41,723 nt of DNA from assembly GCA_036897485.1 (NCBI GenBank), contig JAYMTF010000266.1, positions 1-41,723 on the forward strand. Direction: 5' to 3'. The position numbers and the translations under genes were made by a program. Source of the DNA: Pelargonium nanum (taxonomy: Eukaryota > Streptophyta > Magnoliopsida > Geraniales > Geraniaceae). Positions 31,301-41,184 of this stretch are shown piece after piece; the stretch's first letter is position 1; the number at the start of each line of letters is the position of its first letter. The notes under the pieces are model-generated. The model saw nothing but the letters and a program-made list of their open reading frames with translations. It was not told where the DNA came from and did no database searches.

Positions 31301-32806
31301 ATACATTGTAAATTGGTTGGGATAGAGTAGTTCTGCTATTCAAATTTATGAGATGTGTGGCTTGATTTATCAGCCCATGCTTACATATTTCATCCAGCAT
31401 CTCGGAAGACTGACTGACTCGCTCCACAATTTTAATCAAGCAACTAGCTACATTTTCAACAATCTGAGAAATTAAAATAAAATGATAAATGAGTTGGAAT
31501 TTTGATCAAAGATTTAAAATCAGGAGTTATTCTATAAAGCAAACTCAAAATGAATCATACTTGTCGATCCTCGTACTGTAGAAGATTGCATAATATGGGA
31601 ACTGCCTCCATGATAGATGGACATTCAGAAGGAAGTTTCTTACATATGTTCACCACAGTTGAAAGTGCAACTCTCTGAAGAAAAAAAAAACTTTAAGCTT
31701 CAAATGTAAAATACAAAAATTATATTATAAAATATAAACTTGCATCAAACAAATAAGAATCCATTATATTATTGACTGATTATCACAGTAACTATGTATC
31801 CAACACCCACTTACCTGAATACTTGTAGCGAAGAAGTCAATATAATTCAGTACAGCCATAATTGCCCCAGCTTGCAAGCATGCAAGAGGTTGATCCCGAG
31901 AAATTTTCTCCATTGCTTGTAAGCACTATATCAAACACAATAGCATCCCATGTGAAATTGTCCAATAAAATAAAGCCATCTAAGTCTATATAAATCAAAA
32001 ATATCATTTATTACCTGTTCAGCTACATCCAAGTACTCAATAGCCATTAATCTTTGACAAAGAGCAGGAACTGCATCATGCCGAACAAGGATGCTCGATG
32101 ATCGAGGAGAAACATCACATAAATAGGTGATAGCCCTTATTGCCAATAGCATTATATCCGGGTTACTCTCATGCTGGGCAAATTTCACAAGAAGCGGAGA
32201 TAATGAATCAGCCGTCATGCTTGAGAATGAACTCTCAGTGCTAAATGACAACACTTCACATAGCTCAGTAAGACTAGCTAATTGCCCAGAGGGATCATTG
32301 TCTTCAACCAAATTTGACAAAATGCTTTTGAACTTCCCATGAGAGCTGGATGACTGTCTCTCCTGATATTCTCGGAGATTCTCTTCATCATCTGAATCAC
32401 ACGAGCCATATGCGGAATCCTTCTCGTTTTCTCCATCTGACCTGCTTGAGGCTGAGGCAGATGACGAAGTATCCATATCACCATTGTGGTTCTCCTCAGG
32501 TGCTGAGGGTACAGAATTCACTTGGGTCTGAATAGATGAGTTTTGGGTTTCATCAGGTACTGAGTTTGTCAAATTGACTTGGGTTTCAATTGATGAGTTC
32601 TGGGTTTCGGGGATTGAGTCTGCAGAGTTCATTTGGGTTTGAACCAGTGAGTTTTGGGTTTCAGGGGTGGTATTATCGGACGAATTCATATTGGTTGGAA
32701 TTGACGTGTTTGAGGTACTTGTTCTGAAATCTAATGAACTGCAAGCACGTTTATCGGCTGGCAACTCATCTACTGAATCAGCTCTCTTTTGACCCCGATT
32801 TTCCAT
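24185..32806 (-). CDS. UPL4: HECT E3 ubiquitin ligase, UPL4 type, 17 exons
   Basis: Transfers ubiquitin through a catalytic cysteine. Exons (minus strand): 32806-32015, 31925-31815, 31674-31561, 31463-31305, 31219-31058, 30335-30183, 30102-29981, 29899-28729, 28610-28527, 27838-26600, 26502-26272, 26166-26062, 25604-25524, 25431-25363, 25254-25126, 25034-24951, 24250-24185. They join to 1623 aa in one frame. The N-terminus [20 protein letters not shown] is followed by a Ser/acid-rich region, then Armadillo-like repeats (about 180-560) and a C-terminal HECT domain (about 1230-1623). The HECT domain contains [17 protein letters not shown] and the catalytic site [14 protein letters not shown]; the Cys codon is 24987-24989. 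The end is [12 protein letters not shown]3 is the close paralogue; length and N-terminus favour UPL4. It is somewhat longer than my recollection of the Arabidopsis protein (about 1500 aa), partly because of the N-terminal repeats. Confidence 0.93.
24251..24950 (-). other. Last intron of the UPL4-type gene, 700 bp, mixed repeats
   Basis: Contains runs of related GGGTTTGGG/AACCCAACCC words at about 24740-24840 that resemble dispersed plant repeat remnants. Element ends could not be defined. No coding exon is needed here, since flanking exons join in frame. Confidence 0.4.
25302..25343. repeat. GA microsatellite in a UPL4 intron
   Basis: About 21 uninterrupted AG units in the intron between exons 25431-25363 and 25254-25126. 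On the transcript it forms a CU tract about 45-90 bases upstream of the 3' splice site, so length change could affect splicing; that effect is speculative. Confidence 0.95.
25720..25803. repeat. 42-bp perfect tandem duplication in a UPL4 intron
   Basis: Two copies beginning ATTTAGGAATTTTGGAAGAT, at 25720-25761 and 25762-25803, appear identical, so the duplication is recent. Confidence 0.92.
27885..28295. repeat. Possible dispersed repeat around the U2 fragment
   Basis: GACACGACACGG (about 27916-27927) and ATAGACACGG on the left, and GTGTCCAACACGTATCCGA (about 28211-28229) and AGTGTCGGATACATATGGGA on the right, resemble the widespread plant GACACG/GTGTCGGA repeat words. This suggests the U2 piece sits inside a larger insertion. 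Ends and family are not resolved. Confidence 0.3.
28004..28069 (+). pseudogene. Truncated U2 snRNA copy inside a UPL4 intron, antisense
   Basis: The first ~66 nt of U2 snRNA are present almost unchanged, starting ATACCTTTCTCAGCC and including the branch-site recognition element GTAGTATCTG and the stem-loop IIa region up to AATATCTG. The match stops there: the Sm site and stem-loops III-IV are missing. No plant snRNA upstream element is seen in the AT-rich bases before it. It is therefore read as a 3'-truncated pseudogene rather than a working gene. It lies in the intron between exons 28610-28527 and 27838-26600, opposite in strand. Confidence 0.85.
28845..28874. repeat. In-frame hexanucleotide repeat in UPL4 coding exon 8
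   Basis: Five copies of TTTCAG on the plus strand, read on the minus strand as alternating Thr-Glu codons ([10 protein letters not shown]). The number of units can change without frameshift. It lies in the linker between Armadillo-like and HECT parts. Confidence 0.95.
32498..32665 (-). repeat. Three imperfect 18-20-residue repeats in the UPL4 N-terminus
   Basis: Residues about 48-103 contain [38 protein letters not shown] and [18 protein letters not shown] in a row, encoded by a diverged 54-60-bp minisatellite in exon 1. The region is predicted to be disordered from its composition. Confidence 0.85.
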
Positions 32807-32830
32807 TTACGGTTCAGAATCCAACACCTT

Positions 32831-33737
32831 CTTAGCAATACAGCAACAGAAAATCATTCCTGTATGATCCAAGCCTCACATTAGACATTTTTTTCACTCT
32901 TATGAAAAAACAATTAAATGTAGCAAAAAAGGAACAAACACCAGAAACTTTAGCTCAGAAACAAGCCTCAAATTCTAAATTTTCGACACAAACACACAGA
33001 AACAAACAATTGTTGAAAATTTACCAAAACAAATCCACAAACTCATTGTCTTGTCAATGGATTCCAGAACTAAAACAGCCAACAGAACACAAATGTATAT
33101 ATACATAAATATCTTCAATATTTTGCATCATATATCCCAGACTCTCCAGTAGAGAACTAAGCTTAATATTAAAAATTAAAAAAAAAATTAAAAAACTCAT
33201 GAGCTCAGGTTTATTCCAACATTAACTGATTAACCAATTAATCATCGGAAAAAACAAACACACAAAAAAAAATCACTTTATTATGAATAACAATGACCTA
33301 TACTCATTGCTTTTTTCATGGATTCCAAAACTAAAACAGCCAACAGGACACAAATGCGCACACACACACACATATAAATATATATTTTGTATTTTGTATC
33401 ATATATCTCAGAATCTCCAGTAGAGAACTAAGCTTAACATTAACAAAATTAACAAAAAAAAAATATCATGAGCTCAGGTTTGTTTCAGCATTAACTGATT
33501 AACCAATCCACCGTTCAGAAGAAGAAAAAAAAATCACTTCAATTTGAATAGCAATCACCTATACATATAGGTACAAATTCACACAAATTTCCAGGTAAAT
33601 TGAAGTGATCAGAAATCAGTAGAAAAATCAAAATTAAAAACAAAAAAACGAAAGAAAAAAACAAAGAATCGTGAGTTGAACGAATCCAGCGAGAAAGCTA
33701 GATGATCAGTTGGGGAATTTGGTAGAGGTTTCGGTAC
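32831..33737 (-). other. Probable 5'UTR intron of the UPL4-type gene
   Basis: A TTTAG/GTACCG donor at 33738/33737 and a GCTAAG acceptor at 32831 bound a 907-bp AT-rich stretch upstream of the ATG at 32806. The upstream leader exon contains a telo-box-like AAAAACCCTAG (minus strand, about 33807-33817). Confidence 0.5.
33037..33558. repeat. 261-bp diverged tandem duplication in the UPL4 5'UTR intron
   Basis: Copies 33037-33297 and 33298-33558 share, at a constant offset of 261, GGATTCC(A)AACTAAAACAGCC, CTCCAGTAGAGAACTAAGCT, CATGAGCTCAGGTTT, ATTAACTGATTAACCAAT and AATCACTT. The second copy has gained an AC microsatellite at about 33359-33372. Confidence 0.88.
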
Positions 33738-34106
33738 CTAAAAAGTGCTGCAGTTGCTGTTAATCGGTCTTCGAGAGAATCGAAGAACGTTCAAAGAGTA
33801 AAAATCTAGGGTTTTTCTGGTTCTTCCCTCTGAATCTGCCGATCCTTTCTCGGAGACTAAATTAAGGTCTGTGTGTGTGATGATATAAATATATGATGCG
33901 TGAGTTTATGGGTTTTTTTGTTTATGGCTTGTTTGGCACAGAAAGATATATACACTTATGTTGGAGTCCTAATCTTAATTAATCTTAATTTATTTTCCAT
34001 AATTAAATGGTTTTACTAATTGTATTTGGAAAATACTATTTAGATCAACTTTTGTAGTTCAAGTGGGAAATTAATATTAAATAAATAAAAATTCAGAAAA
34101 AACAAG

Positions 34107-34338
34107 TTTTTTTTGGTAAACATTGTGAGGTTTCCGAGCGGGCCCGCACACTAGCGGTTGACACCTTTAAGGTGTTTTACCACACCCAGACTAATACTCA
34201 TTCGAGCGGGTAGGACCACAAGGGCAGCAAATCTCTCCCTACCAAGTTTTAAGGCAGCTGCATTCCCTGATACTCGAACTCGAGACCTCAGGTTAAGCTG
34301 GAACAACCTCGTACCAGTTGACCCACGCGCTTGCTGGT
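34107..34338 (-). mobile_element. tRNA-derived SINE with target duplication
   Basis: Read on the minus strand it starts at 34338, shows an A-box-like TGGGTCAACTGGTACGAGG (34325-34307) and a B-box-like GAGTTCGAGTATC (about 34281-34269), and ends in a run of eight A. It is flanked by GAAAAAACAAG (34096-34106) and GAAAAACAAG (34339-34348), a near-perfect target duplication. About 232 bp, non-coding, typical of plant SINEs mobilised by LINE enzymes. The spacing and flanks make this a good call; the family name is not known to me. Confidence 0.85.
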
Positions 34339-34348
34339 GAAAAACAAG

Positions 34349-37000
34349 TGTAATCAAATAATAACCCAATGTTTATGATATTAGTATTGTTCATGAAATT
34401 TTATGTGTTGGTTTGTCGTGTATGGTTTGACAAATTGAGTTTCGATTTGGGTTTTGATAGAAAATGTTTGACTTGACTTCAAAGGATTTGGGTTGTGTTA
34501 CGAGCTTTTGAAAAAAAAAATTAGTTTTATGTATGAGATATATAGGGTTGGCGATTTTACCGGCCTGAACAAACTACAAACTGATTGAAATTTACATGCA
34601 ACTTGAACCTTCAATTAGCTCTACTGAATTTTGTTATTTTATAAATAAGGCTTATATTTCATATTTGTTCCTTTAATATCTTGAATTTGTGTATTATTTA
34701 ATAAAATTTTAAGTTTTGCTCCTCCTGAAAACTTGAATTTTGGCTAAGTGAGCTATAAATTTTTACTTTTGCAAATTGTCCACACAAGATGACAACTTTA
34801 AATTCATCCTTGATCATTAAATAATTTATTAAAGGACAACTTGACATGATATTTTGTTTTTTTCTAAACCATTTGATGAATATATTCATGTGGAGGACAT
34901 TAAATCAAAGAAGTGAAAGTAGGATTGGCATTTCAAGTTCATCTGGATTTCAAGTTGAAAACGGTCTAATTCAATTCAAATTGAGTTTGTACGGAAAACA
35001 AATTTTAGATACAAAATGTGTAGGTTCATCTTGAGTTGTCTGAGCCATCCACATTTGCACGGAAAACTATACCCCAAAAATAGTTGAGTATATTTGAAGT
35101 GACTCGTACCCCTAAAACAAGCCAAGTTTTAGGCGCTCAAGTTTGTAGAATTTTTTTCAAGATATGAGTTGTAAAATCTTAATCCTAAATTCGACCGAAA
35201 GGATCATGGGTGTTAGATTAGACTTTTAAAACGGATAAAATAGGTGAAACTTGCGAGTTTATCCAACCAACAATTAATTAAATCTATATTTTATACAAAC
35301 TGAACACACAAAAATGTGGATTAAATTTCGAAATCTCAAATTTGAGTCCAAATTGTACTCTAACCGATTTATATTGGTTGAGATTCTGATTTCTCACTAA
35401 TAAAATAGCAATACTAATTATAATTCGATTTTACCATTCTTTACAAATAGTGTGCTGTGCAGACGAGGTCCATGGCGGGTGATGCGGACGCAAGAGTTAT
35501 GGCGGTTGGTTTGTTGAGATTGAAAATCAGTGACGGTGGGTGGGCCAGTGTGGGACCCAGTAGTGGGAGGAGAAATCTTCGTGTAGAGGAACCGAGTCAT
35601 CTTGAGATCGTGACCGTTGGATTTTACAAGTATTTAAGAAATCGAGGGTCTGGATTCTGGAAGGATCTGCATTTTTTTTATATGGTGGTTTCTTGTGGAA
35701 ATGGGCAAGATAGTAATTTCATTATTTTGGAGTAATTTAGCATTTATTTTATTTTCAAAAATGGAATATAGGAGTATTAGATTAGATGTAGGAATCTATT
35801 TCTTTTTCAAATGGTATATTGAAATTTTTGTTACGAAATTTAGTGTGAGGTTGCAATTTAAAATTCTAGTTTTATTGATTTTTTTCCGTCCCTCTAAGCA
35901 GATAGGTCGTGACGAATTATCGTTCGACATTATATAAACGACTGGAACAATCACTTCAACGATTATAGTTTCATAATTGCGTAGAAGTCTTAAAAAGATA
36001 CTCATCGTAGTCACGATGAACAAATATTATGAGACACGTAATAAAACTGAACCATTGGTGACAAAATTTAGCAACAAGACTAATATCGATGGAATCAGGT
36101 TTGTCGTTGATCATTGATGAAGACATTTGTTTTGTCTTGTGAAAATTTGTGATGATTTTTTATGCTACTGATAAGTTTTGAATAAGTGACAGAATTTTCG
36201 TTGAAAATTACGTTATTTTATCAATGATCACTAATAATAGTTTGTCGCTTCATTTCACCTATGCGTTTTGACCTTTCGGAAATAACAATAATCGATGGAG
36301 TTCCATGCTTTACCGATAGAATTTTTTCTTAATGACTGTATGTATTTTGTAGCTGTGCTTAATTTTGTGTGGAAAGGACTATCGTTAAACATTAAAAGTA
36401 TTTATTTCTCTCAAAAGTCCTAATAAAGTATAACTTTTCATATATAAATGTTTGAAACTGATATCTCTTGCTTAAATAATTAAAGTACAAAGTCAATTTA
36501 ATTTATGGGTTGAGTTCATTGCTTTATTATGTACTTATAAAAAGTATGAGTATTGTTACATTCTTCATGGTGAAGTAATTTAGAAGATCATTTGATACTT
36601 TTGCTTTTGCTTAGACTCAAAAGTGTAAAATATCACCAAAATAGTGGTTTTTCTTAGTGGACTAAAACACAATTGACAATTTAGACCCATCACGTGACAA
36701 TTTGACAATTTATACATACACACGTGTGTGTTGCGAGCTACCAATTTGAACCTGAATATGTAGACTCCCAAAATCCGATATGATCCGTCCCGACTAGGCC
36801 AATTTTTGGATTTGATCAAATTTAGACTTAAAGACACGGATCATATTGGACAAATCCGCGCATTTTACAACAAAATCCGATCCAATCCCCTTTTGGATCG
36901 GATTTGGATTAGTGCGTATCAATTTGAACCCCAAAAATCCATCCCGAAACCAAATCGCAATAGATTCGACTCTTAGACACAGTAAAATCTCTCTTAAAAA
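34349..37000. other. AT-rich spacer between UPL4 and NF-YB; repeat remnants, no clear gene
   Basis: Mostly AT-rich. A short GC-richer patch at about 35455-35660 contains a 92-aa open frame (35457-35735) that I do not recognise and do not call. Repetitive words on GATCGGATTTGG and GATCCAATCC (36780-36950) look like dispersed repeat remnants without definable ends. The right end probably includes the NF-YB 3' flank. Confidence 0.4.
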
Positions 37001-37007
37001 TAATTTC

Positions 37008-37078
37008 ACGGGATGTAGGAACTCGAACTCAAGACCTCTTGCTTGCATAAGCGACTAGAGTCTCTTCCACTTACCCCC
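37008..37078 (-). mobile_element. SINE fragment related to the 34-kb SINE
   Basis: The minus strand carries GAGGTCTTGAGTTCGAGTTC, which differs at few positions from the B-box region of the SINE at 34107-34338 (GAGGTCTCGAGTTCGAGTAT). An A-box-like GTAAGTGGAAGAGACTC lies upstream. Neither tail nor target duplication is found. Confidence 0.5.
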
Positions 37079-37253
37079 AAAAAATGCATTAAAGTTTAAA
37101 AACAAAGTACAGAAAAATCCATCATATTCTTGGACACTATAGAGTCACTTGTAAATGAAACTCACCACATAAATTAAACAAATCCAGAAGCAATAAGAAA
37201 TCTGCTGAAATCTGCTAAGGGAGTGTCATATGTTAATGTCCACTCCCGTGCTA

Positions 37254-37292
37254 TAAATCATGGGAACGAAACAAGAACACTCCCGTGATTTA
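37254..37292 (-). other. Predicted hairpin in the NF-YB 3'UTR or flank
   Basis: TAAATCATGGGA (37254-37265) and TCCCGTGATTTA (37281-37292) pair over 12 bp, with one G-U or mismatch position, around a 15-base loop. It lies 174-212 bases past the NF-YB stop codon. The word CACTCCCGTG is also repeated directly (37241 and 37278). Confidence 0.45.
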
Positions 37293-37465
37293 CAATGGCT
37301 ACTTTAAATCACATAGCAATATACACATACCTTACCATAAGCAACTCAACACGACAACAGTGCCAAAACCGCCGCAAAATGGCGGTCTTCGCATCGGACA
37401 ATGTTTGGATACAAGATTTGTTACAACCCTAATGGAGGAATTTGCTGAAGAGATAACGACGAGAC

Positions 37466-40400
37466 CTACTCCGAGCCATGCATAGGAACCATCATATGCT
37501 GAGCCTGTGACTGCAAATTTTCCAAGAGACCAACACCATATAAGAACCATCAAAGAAAGATCGAACTGTATAAACAGACTTGAAAGCAAGAAGCCAAGAA
37601 CACACATCTTATAACATAACTAATACAGGCTTCAAATTATGTACAACCTTCGTTTCTTAACACGTGTCATTTTAGAAAGCAAAAATTGTTTCAAAATAAG
37701 TGTCATTCTATCAAGATAAAAATGCACTTGGATTTCCAATTATACCCCTTTCATATTCCCAAGTACATTAGTACAATATTTATTACTAATAATAGTACTC
37801 CATCCATTACAAAATGAGTGTAAGAAAAGTAAGGAGAAGTTAGTGTTTTACATTTCCTCTTGTATCCCTTTGGACATGTCCGGTAACAAACTAAAGAGAG
37901 ACTAACCAACTTAAAATAGAGATATTATTGATAATTCACACATAGCTTACTAAAAAGGGAAAGAGGACACTCATTGTGGGACAAAAATGCAAGACAAACA
38001 AGACACTCATTATGGGACGAAGGGGGTAGTAATTAATGAGTACAAAAACATCCACATAAGGTTAATTAAGTCATTTTACAGGACTTCTTAATTTGTGTGA
38101 AAACTCTAAAGCGACACTTATTATGAAACGGGCGTAGAAGTAAAAGTATGACAAATTTATCCATATACACATGTTAAAAATATGAAAGCAACCAAGTTAT
38201 ATGGCAACAACAGATTTAATTTCCAAACTAAAAACCGATTGGTAGCACAAGTAAGACATGTAGGTGAGTCATTACAATATTTATCTAAGTTTCTTACGTT
38301 AATTGGATTTAAATATAAACAATATACGAACGGGTAAATAAAATAAGAGCAATGTAATGGGAAGGGAAAAATAAAGAAATCTGTAACAAAAGAGGCCGAG
38401 ATCATCAAATAAAGCGTATGTAGAGTGCCAGCATAAAAACGTAAACTATAAATGACTCATTCAGCACTAACTTTAAATTGAGAATTGGATGGCCAGGAAG
38501 TCAAAGAAAGCTACAAGAGGTGATCATATCAATAGCAGTCACTCTCGTCATGTGTCCAATTAAATTAAGAGAATTTCCTTAAGTATCATAAAGACCGTAT
38601 AAACTGTTACTCTAAAGTAGAAACTAATAAATATCAAACACATGTAGTTGAGCGTTTCTTTTCGAGATAGACAGATAAATTCCTAAAGTGCTGGAAATGA
38701 CAATCTTTCACCTCTAGACACGTTAAAACAGACTGTCTTTCTTTATTCACTTTGTTATAATAGACATACCACAAAGTTCTCATCCAGTTAACAAAGAATT
38801 ATTGCCAAACTAAACCGTTTAACTACAATGCTTTCAGAGTTTTCAGTTCAATCCTACAGTGACACAAAAAGGAAAACAATGCTTGGATAAAAGCTGTGAT
38901 ATCAAATAATAATGTAACGAATAATGTCCCAATTGGGAAAGGGAGTTGACTCGTACTTGCAAAAGCTACCTACCAAATATTTTGTTCAACACATACTAAA
39001 AATATTTTGCCTTTTCTAGCAGGAATAGGAAAAGAACATGAAAAAGGAAATCGCAATTCTGTGATGTACTACAAACATAGAAAAGAATGAACAAATAATT
39101 GAATGAATAGTACATGAACAACTAAACATGAAATTTACTTCAAACAAAATGTCGTGATTTGAAGTAATAACATACGTTAACTGTATTCATGATGATAAGA
39201 AGTAAACATTTAATACTCAGCAAGTGTAAGTAAATTCACCGGCAAGAGAAGGAAAAACGTATCAGGCATAAATGATCAGAGGCTCTTTCCATTACAAAGA
39301 TGCGGTTACAGGATATATTAACTTTGGTCCACAGTTGATACACAACGCCCCAAAGCTATACATACAGTATTGCTTGACTGATGCATAAAATCTAACAGCG
39401 CCCAAATGACAACCCAAATCTTTGTAAAAATATGAGGGCTGAGATTTGTATGGAGAACACCAAAATTGGTCATTAAATGAAATAGTATCACAACATGAGG
39501 GGGAAACAGGTAGTTTTACATGTAACAAAAACATGGGTGAGCTAACTTAAACAACAGGCACAAGATTTTTAATGAATCCTAATGAGTTTCGAATACATGT
39601 CTGATAAGCATACATGCGTCCAAACCAAAGAATTTCCATAACGCTATCTGCTGCAAACCTACTGTAACATAGACGTGACTAAAATATATGTATAATTCTA
39701 TGAATATACGCCCGAGAAAGAGACCAGTGCTAACCCCGAAATAACATAATAATGGGTTGTTCTCGTCTTAAAGAACTCGTGCTATAGTTTATCAAACAAG
39801 AGTTACATTCATCATTGGCACAAGTATCTTATACTAATCCAAACATCATTCATAAAGAAAACCATATCAATGCATATCCATGCAATATGAGGGAGTACCT
39901 GAGAGTTGGTATAGTTAACACCTTGAGAGAAAGAACCTTGATGAGAAAGCTGCAATATTGATTAAGCAAAAAGGCGAAATTGAGATAATAATTTATAAAT
40001 TTTACTCCACTAAGACTATCTATCTACTGAAAAAAAGTTAGATGAGGAAAACTTTGTACAGTAAGAAAATCATAACCTACCTGGGCATCCTGATTTAGAT
40101 GAACATCTTTCTTAGATGACCCATCTCCACCCTTTCCTGACCCCTTTGTGTCACCCTGTCAAACACCAAAATATGCAAAAAAATACCATAATTCACAGAA
40201 GATATATCCCGGATAGGAAAATGTGACTAAATGGTAACAACCAGGAAATTCACAGTGAAATTTTCAAGAAAAGAATAGCGAGAGAGATATCGACTAACCT
40301 CCATCTGTAGTGTTCCGCCCAACCAGAAATTGCCAAACAAAACATAATATGTCATGTTAGTAAAAACATACAGAACAGCAGAGAAACAGCATATTCACAT

Positions 40401-41052
40401 CACAGATTAAATGTCCAAAATGAAACAAACTTTTAGTAGTAAAAATTTAATTTCCTTATGAAACTCCTTTTAGCTGTTTTGAAGACAAAAAACAACAGAA
40501 AATTGTATACAAATTTCATCTAATTTCTTCAATTTTCACATCCTCTGTTTCCCAGCAACCAAACAGACAACCAAAAAATTGAACTACGAAAACATTACCT
40601 CTCTGTATCTGCTCAGGTAAATCTTGAGTGGCTCAATATAATCCTCAAACCCTAACGTCGCCATAGCCCAGAGTAAATCATCTCCATTAATCGTCTTCCT
40701 CTTCTCTCTCTGACACTTGTCGCTTGCCCTACACGACAACCAGTCACCAAAACCACTCCAACTCACAAATTCCAACAACAAACAAGCACAGCAACAAAAC
40801 AAACAATCAAAACAAAACAAAAAAAAACACATACTCGCTGGTGATGAAACTGATGAACTCGGACACACACTCCTGCACAGTCTCCTTCGCATCCTTCGCA
40901 ATCTTTCCGTTCGCCGGAAGCGCCTTCTTCATGATCCTGCTAATATTCGCGATCGGCAAGTACCGGTCCTGCTCGCGAACATTCGACCGGGGGCTCTGGT
41001 CGCCGCCGCTCTCGACGCTGCCTCCGCCGGGACTCGCCGAGCCGTCAGCCAT
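37466..41052 (-). CDS. NF-YB subunit of the CCAAT-binding factor, 6 exons
   Basis: Histone-fold subunit that dimerises with NF-YC and binds CCAAT boxes with NF-YA in the nucleus. Exons (minus strand): 41052-40835, 40728-40599, 40304-40299, 40155-40081, 39949-39899, 37510-37466. They join in frame to 174 aa. The core has [60 protein letters not shown] and [18 protein letters not shown]. The Asp in REQDR marks the non-LEC1 class. The tail ends [10 protein letters not shown], as in Arabidopsis NF-YB8/NF-YB10 (HMMVPM), its likely closest relatives. Exon 3 is only 6 nt and encodes Met-Glu. The last intron is 2388 bp. Without the distant last exon, the frame would run past exon 5 into an unrelated tail and stop after about 25 residues. 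Confidence 0.93.
37644..38140. mobile_element. Outer Stowaway-like MITE, interrupted by a second one
   Basis: The left end reads ...CGTTTCTTAACACGTGTCATTTTAG and the right end, inverted, CGTTTCATAATAAGTGTCGCTTTAG; both are flanked by TA. These match the Stowaway-type (Tc1/mariner) inverted-repeat style with TA target sites. The two halves are separated by the 229-bp inner element. Ends are approximate. Confidence 0.6.
37798..38026. mobile_element. Inner Stowaway-like MITE
   Basis: Terminal inverted repeats CTCCATCCATTACAAAATGA (left) and CCCCCTTCGTCCCATAATGA (right, inverted) each run 23 bases to ATGAGTG and are flanked by TA dinucleotides at 37796-37797 and 38027-38028. About 229 bp, non-coding, in the last NF-YB intron. 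Confidence 0.75.
38141..39898 (-). other. Remainder of the 2.4-kb last NF-YB intron
   Basis: AT-rich, no recognisable exon, RNA or element ends. An 80-codon open frame on the minus strand (39534-39292) has no recognisable protein character. Read-through from exon 5 would stop at about 39822. Confidence 0.4.
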
Positions 41053-41062
41053 CGCCGGAACC

Positions 41063-41184
41063 CTAGAGCAGCACCAGAACCAGAAACGAGCGTCATCAGA
41101 CTCAAATCAGTCCAAATCAAAGCGAAATCGAAACCAAAACCCTAGGGTGCGTGTAGAGAAGAAGATGGAGGTTAAGGCCGTTAC
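41063..41184 (-). other. Probable 5'UTR intron of NF-YB
   Basis: A CCAG/GTAACG donor at 41185/41184 and a CTCTAG acceptor at 41063 define a 122-bp candidate intron ending ten bases upstream of the ATG. The call rests on consensus only; the region could instead be unspliced leader. Confidence 0.4.

Noticed and set aside
35930-36320. Possible non-autonomous DNA transposon with TTCGTTGAAAA/GTGACAAAATT words
   Set aside because: No inverted ends or target duplication could be located; similarity to known element style is too vague.
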